64,000 nt of DNA, taken from contig JAJVDF010000258.1 of NCBI GenBank assembly GCA_022410635.1, forward strand, positions 499,297 to 563,296. The letters run 5' to 3'. Each line of letters opens with the position of its first letter. Positions within the stretch are counted from its first letter, which is position 1. Source of the DNA: Tretioscincus oriximinensis. Lineage: Eukaryota; Chordata; Lepidosauria; Squamata; Gymnophthalmidae. The position numbers and the translations under genes are program-made. Under the pieces are notes generated by a model, which was not told the origin of the DNA, did no database searches, and worked only from the letters and a program-made list of their open reading frames with translations. Positions 58,793 through 64,000 of this stretch are shown here, piece by piece.

Positions 58793-59300
58793 TCCACCAC
58801 GTTGCTTCAGCTGTGCCCTCCTTCTAGCCAGCCCTCTGCCTTCTTTCAGGGGCTGCTGCCTGGAGATTAGCTCAGCGAAGTGACGAGCAGGACGTCTTCA
58901 CCGTCAAATGGTTCGGCTGAGGCGAGGAGGAGGAGGTGGGGAGGTTGCCAGGACGTCTCAATGCTGCTCGTCGCTTTGCCAAGCCAATCTCCAGGCAGCA
59001 GCCCCCGAAAGCAGGCAGAGGGCTGGTTGGAAGGAAGGCACAGCCAAAGCAACGCGGCAGAGCCAGTTGCCTGTCTCAAGAAGCCTTTTCCTAAGCCCAA
59101 CCAGCCCTCCTCCTGCTTTCAGGGGCTGCTGTCTGGCGATCAACTCGGCAAAGCGATGACATCCTGTCAACCTATCTCCTCCTCCTCGCCTCAGCTGAAC
59201 CATTTGACAGCGATGATGTCCTGCTCATCGCTTCACTGACCCAATCTCCAGGCAGCAGCCCCCCAAAGCAGGCAGAGGGCTGGCTGGGCTTAGGAAAAGA
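58793..59300. mobile_element. GC-rich foldback element with nested palindromes
   Basis: Four related arms alternate in orientation. Arm 1 (about 58793-58893) and arm 2 (about 58962-59062) are inverted copies, as are arm 3 (about 59086-59165) and arm 4 (about 59205-59300). Shared words are agccctc, ctttcaggggctgctg, tctccaggcagcagccccc and gcaggcagagggctgg. The middles of the two halves (tcaaatggttcggctgaggc and gcctcagctgaaccatttga) are also inverted copies, so the whole is a palindrome built of two palindromes. Overlapping frames on both strands (up to 119 codons) are by-products. It has no transposase, so a non-autonomous foldback DNA transposon is the best guess. Confidence 0.75.
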
Positions 59301-60886
59301 TGGACAGATTTCCTCACCGAAGCAATGAGGCGGTACTTCCCTGTCATTTCTCCCTTCCTGTCTCTCGCACCTAATGTGCACACAGGAGAGGAAGAGTGTT
59401 GGTTACGAGATGGCAGAGGTTGGCTGCGAGATGTTGGAGGTTCTCAGCAATGATGTCTGATTATCCCGGCAATAGTTTATTCTTGGATAATTTGGGCATG
59501 ACTGCTGAAACACGCTTAAGACGTGTGCCATAACCTCCCTCATCTCGCCCTGATTGAGGAATAAAATAGCTGTGTACACGCACCCTAATTTAAAATAGTC
59601 TCTGCTGTTCCAACCACTATGCAGGCAAATGATGGTGCCCCAAGTATGCACTTCTGTTGCTGTTTTTCTGCATACTAAAGTGTAAATTTGGATGCTGGAG
59701 AATATTTGTTCCCCAGTCTCTGAAGGTAAGATGGGACAGACAATCGTCTTGCACATAGTTGGCAGAATGTTCCTGGCTCAAGGACAAAGTATGGAATATT
59801 TGTCCTTATGTTCAGCAATGAGTATAAATTGATGCTATCATTATTATTTTAACAGTGCTTTATTTTATTTTCTTATAAGAGAAAAACATAATTAAATATC
59901 CTACCTGATGAGGATAGGTTAAAACATAATAATGGCAACATTTTGAAAAATTAATTCTGTGTTGCTTTATTTATTCTCAACTTGTCAAAAATGATGATGT
60001 CTTTCTGTAAAAATCAGCCACCTACTGTGAAGTGTTTAGAATGCTAGATTCATTCTTTAAAATAAAATAAAAAGCCTACAATTTTGTCAGCATTTAATCT
60101 AATTAATTCCATGAGATCATGCAATGATAATGTAGTCACAGCTTCTATGCCCTTGTTCTACAAGGTCAGCATACTAAAAGCCAATTTCTGATTTGTATGT
60201 ATTTCTTGTATTTCCTCAACTGCATTTTATTTGTGGTTACCAGAATATCTGATGCAATTATAATTTATAGGATATCAAATCAGAACAAAATGTGTTCATT
60301 ATTTCAATTAGCATACATTTTTTTGTCCAATGATTCATATTTAATCTGTAAAGCATCCAACTGCTTCCTTCTTTTCTGATTAAAATACTTTATTACATTC
60401 CTGTCAGTTTTGTAGTAGCTAACAGAAATTATATATATATAGTTATAGCAACCAGAAAAAAATATTAATTAGAGAATAAACAGTATTCTGGTTTGATTTT
60501 GTTTTACTTGGAACAGAGCTCAAGAATGTTGAACATGTTCTAAATGCATTTTAAACCTTTCAAAGACATTTGAAATTTAGTTTTAATTTTGTCAAAGCAA
60601 GGGAGACTGTTCATTAGTTCATAAGCTGTGGAAGAATGTGTGAATGCATGAAGAAAATCAACCATTTAATTTGTGAAAATAACTAAAATATTACCTACAA
60701 GGCCAGACCAAAACTTTAAAACTGGAAAAAGAGCTATTTAGAACGAATAATTAGAAAAATTCTGAAATTCCTGTAAATCTACATTTTCTTTAGTACCACT
60801 TTACAACTCCTTTATCCAAATTGCATCTNAAATTATGACACATTTGAACAGACGGTTTTGCATTCAGCATGTCATTCAGCAGGCAC
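59301..60886. other. Non-coding, nothing firmly recognised
   Basis: The first 300 bases remain GC-richer and may include the right flank of the foldback element; gctgtgtacacgcaccc near 59570 resembles a DNA-transposon terminus. A 117-codon minus-strand frame (59403-59756) has no domain. The rest is AT-rich. Confidence 0.35.
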
Positions 60887-61145
60887 AAATGGTGCAGTCA
60901 CTAAGGAGATGGTCTTTCACCTGAGAAATTGGATTTTGAGGCCTTGTGTCAGACATGGAGAGGGATGGGTGCCTTCTACTAGCCTGCAGCTTTAGGCAAC
61001 CCAGCTATTTGAAAGCAAGAATTGAAAGAAATTGCAACAAACTGCAACTAGATAAACAAGAACCATCACAGTGTAATGGGGAAGATAAGCTGCTTTGAGT
61101 CCCTTTGAGTGAGAAAAGCGGAGTATAAAGCTACTACTACTACAA
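60887..61145 (+). mobile_element. tRNA-derived SINE, copy 3
   Basis: It has the same head-body-tail order as the copies at 9636 and 40984: ggtgcagtcactaaggagat (decayed box A), ttggattttgaggcc (box B region), cccagctatttgaaagcaag and gagtccctttgagtgagaaa. An ACT/CTA triplet tail runs to about 61145. A stretch present in copies 1 and 2 (taagcctttgggcaaaaata) is missing here, which marks a deletion or a subfamily difference. Confidence 0.85.
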
Positions 61146-62589
61146 CTACTTGCCTTTAGAGATGTCTTCAGAGGCTTGCAACTTTATACAAATCTACCTT
61201 GCGTGCAAACACAAAGCTGCTAATGCACATTAGCAGACCTTATTACACATGTAAGGCTGAATAATCAGGAGTAAACTAATGTGCACTGTGCTATTCTCAT
61301 GCACAAATGCGGAATACTGCGTTCCTTAAAGCACACTAGGAAGCCTGTTAAAAAATGACCACAGTAAGGACAATGATCCAGCCATTAATCTGTTTGAACT
61401 TTTGATAAGCTATTCAGATTGATTTCAGTATGGACTTACTTGTTCCGCTGCATTACTTCTTTTTAATTTCTGCAAGCTACAACTTTTACCATTTTATAAT
61501 AGGCGAAAAAGCTTTGATAAAACTGATAATTATATTTCAAGCATAATTAATCATAAAATGCAGTTTAATTTTTAAAAAATGAAAACTGCATGTTACCATT
61601 TATTTCTCTTATGAAAATATAAATTAATGCTCTTTTATTTACCTGAAATAAAACAAATAAAAGAAACAATATTGGCAAGCAGCAGCTAACCAGCTTAGCA
61701 CTTGAACTGATAAAATCATTAAAAATGTTAACATAATTTTATTGAAAATTTAATTTGTCGATGTAGGTAATTAAAGTCAATTATGCCTATCTAAAGACGT
61801 CTCAACAGATGCAGAATTAGGAAGGAGCGGTGCACTGAGGTTCTAAATGCTGGTTGGCAGAATGTAAAATAGCTGTGAGCATAGCATCAAGTAGATGTCT
61901 CCCCAGTGGAGTTGTTCTCGTTGGCTTATGGGTTTTAAAAACTAATTTGAGGAGTCAAAAGTAAATGAACGCAATTGCATACAATGATATTATTCTTTAA
62001 TTGTCATGCCTAAAACATTTAATCAGCAAATCCATCAGTTTAATTGAATCTCTAGACTGTCAAAAATAACTTCTTAATTTAAAAGAATGATAGTAACAGA
62101 AAGTACAATATATTAAAAATCTCTCATATTAGAAAAGCTAAATGTTAATACCATTCTCATTATGTAATGGTGAGTTATCTCTAAGGCAGACAGGCCTTTA
62201 GTAGCATTTTAACATCCATTCTTAATCCCCTACTGTCAAACCATCAGTCTAGATGCTTTTACTACATGGTGAAGAGCAGCCAACAGGAGCCAAGATGTTC
62301 ACCGTTTTCTAGCTTCATCTTCACAGTTATACTTTCTAGTAGAAATTACAATTTTTAAAAGTCTAAGCTGTTATGGATTCAAAAAAAAATGGAACCTTTT
62401 AGAAGCAAGATTATCAGGGGAATAATACTGCACTTCTACACAAGTTTGAGTAAACTTAGTTATATGTAAGAAAATGAATTAATGTGTATACTAATGTGTT
62501 AAACAGAATTTTAAACTGTGTTTTATAATGATTAATCCACTTTTTTCAGACAGCATTTTGAAAGATCACTCCAAGCTGGTAAAAAACAG
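61146..62589. other. AT-rich non-coding DNA, homeodomain-site-like texture
   Basis: No mobile element or frame is recognised. Positions 61640-62120 are dense in TAAT/ATTA words and low in simple repeats, the look of a conserved non-coding element, which cannot be confirmed from one sequence. Confidence 0.3.
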
Positions 62590-62880
62590 GAACATAAGAA
62601 CATAAGAGGAGCCATGCTGAAACAGGCCGCAGCACATCTAGTCTAGCATTCTGTCTCACACAGAGGGCCACCAATTGCACTTGGGCCATCTGGAATAGAA
62701 GAAGGCTAAATCTTCAACTGTTCTAGACGCCCTGTGAATAGCATTTCAGGAATAATGCCAGTTGCTCCATCTTTCAAGACATCCAACTTAGTAACTGTTT
62801 TTTACCCTTGGCTTCCATGAACTTGTATAATCCCGTCTTATAGCTTGATTACAACCATCTCTGTTTCTTCCTTGGAACAT
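62590..62880 (-). mobile_element. CR1 LINE 3' end (TTATGTTC lineage), clear tandem octamers
   Basis: It starts with the tandem octamers gaacataagaacataa (62591-62606). Blocks gaggagccatgctga, catctagtctagcattctgt and gtctcacacagagggccacc follow, then aatcccgtcttatagcttga. Small internal deletions are present toward the truncated end. Confidence 0.9.
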
Positions 62881-64000
62881 CATTGCAGAGGCTGAACCTA
62901 GCATCTAGGGTAGGCTCAGACCTTGCAGGGGAACTAAACATGGGAAAACAGCTGCCATCACACAGTCTACTCTCCCTTACCTCCCAGCATTTAAAAGAGT
63001 ATGTAGACTGCCATTCCTAGACTAATTCACAGGATATTGGAATGGTCCGGGGGTGCTTGGGAACTCCCCAAAGGCTGCAGTAGCATCAGGTGCAAATACT
63101 GCAGCAATTGAAAAGAAAATTTACAGCCTCTGCCACCTCTGTCTCCAGATTCATTTGTTACTAATTCATTGCTATCTTTAGAAACTAAATGTTAAAGAAT
63201 AATAAATAATGCACACCTATATTTTCATTTAGTATCTTCTCGTTAATTTGACTTGTCATCAAAAACAGCTTCGCAGTTCTCTGCTTTATGCTTTAGTCTA
63301 AAAATAAAATTGAAATAGCTTTTCAATTTCAACACACTGAGGCCTTGTACACAAACAGGCTGATATCCAGGGATATCAAATATCCTGGGAATAAGCCATC
63401 GCTTCCCTAGAACACACCTACCTGATTCTTGCGTGCCAGCAATGCCCTACTCACAAGAAGCACCTCACTTTCATGGCAATGTGCAGGATGCTGCCATTGT
63501 GCTGATGCGGATCCCGCTAACGCTGCCCCCCCCCCCCCCCCGCCTAAATAAAAGGTGCCAGTACTGCGTTCCGGCGCGTTCCGGCACAAAAAAAGCCCTG
63601 TGCATATCTATTTGATTGCTTGTGTATAAAGGTGACTAGACAGGAGAGATTAACACTGTGGCCGAAGAAAGGTCACAACACACATGTTGTGGTAAGATAT
63701 GCTCTGGTAAAGATTTGCACCATGGAAACATGGGAATTTTTTAGTCTCTAAAGAGACATTATCTTAAGGATGTTGGGATGTGACTTCTATTCCACAGATG
63801 CTACTATCCTTTAAGATGCTGTTATGCTATTATCCAATTATGGTATTTATAACTAGTGGATAAGCCTGTTGCCTAAGTTTAAAGCAACAGTGGATCTAAC
63901 TTACTCTCCCCCTTATGTTCCTCCTTCACTCTTCCTATTCTTCCTTCCCTGTTCCTGCTGCTGTGTTGTACTGGGTTCCATGGCAACTGCTACTGACCTG
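62881..64000. other. Non-coding; GC-richer patch with a C homopolymer
   Basis: Positions 63336-63600 run from aggccttgtacacaaacagg to gccctgtgcat and could be a non-autonomous DNA element, with a run of 17 or more C at about 63523-63541 and the doubled word gcgttccgg at 63567-63585. The ends were not proven. Short frames on both strands across the C run are artefacts. The remainder is ordinary AT-rich DNA. Confidence 0.4.

Noticed and set aside
58880..59239. Overlapping frames of 77-119 codons on both strands
   Set aside because: They are by-products of the GC-rich foldback arms, which read open in several frames and encode similar peptides in inverted order.

Overview
This window looks like repeat-rich, non-coding nuclear DNA from a non-avian reptile (a squamate or a related sauropsid; the species cannot be fixed from the sequence). 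The evidence is the mix of mobile elements. There are many 5'-truncated CR1 LINEs of two lineages, one ending in the octamer TTATGTTC and one in ATTCTATG. There are also a full tRNA-derived SINE family, an L1-type LINE fragment, a Penelope-like retroelement, several hAT miniature elements and a tiny Tc1/mariner palindrome. The background is AT-rich, and isolated single N characters are scattered through it. No host protein-coding exon, tRNA, rRNA or CRISPR array could be supported. The window is best read as intergenic or deep intronic DNA.

Layout. Positions 1-524 are an L1 ORF2 fragment, open from the window edge. Positions 525-9635 hold mostly single-copy AT-rich DNA, a hAT miniature element (5444-5866), a GC-richer LTR-like block (6955-7565) and a 4-unit minisatellite (7828-8017). 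Positions 9636-18240 hold a SINE, a long antisense CR1 with a decayed reverse-transcriptase domain, two shorter CR1 copies, an orphan 196-codon ORF of doubtful status and a CpG-rich island-like segment (16535-16730). Positions 18241-31800 are sparse: two related palindromic miniature elements, one young CR1, a 74-bp mariner palindrome and LINE tails. Positions 31802-43300 hold two hAT elements with perfect 8-bp target-site duplications, a young CR1 abutting a SINE tail to tail, and local duplications. Positions 44897-45860 are a long pyrimidine tract followed by a purine/G-rich tract. Positions 50945-52455 are a decayed Penelope-like element on the minus strand, interrupted by an inverted 79-bp copy of its own coding sequence. 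Positions 53500-64000 hold more CR1 copies, an octamer-motif cluster, a nested-palindrome foldback element (58793-59300), a third SINE and a C-homopolymer near the end.

Nothing here forms an operon or a pathway. The relationships are between parasites: the SINE tail resembles an L2-like LINE tail in the same window, suggesting mobilisation in trans. The miniature elements need transposases encoded elsewhere. The two near-identical CR1 3' ends point to fairly recent activity. The most unusual structures are the self-templated inverted insertion in the Penelope-like element, the nested foldback at 58.8-59.3 kb and the CpG-rich island at 16.5 kb. None can be called a new biological system from sequence alone.
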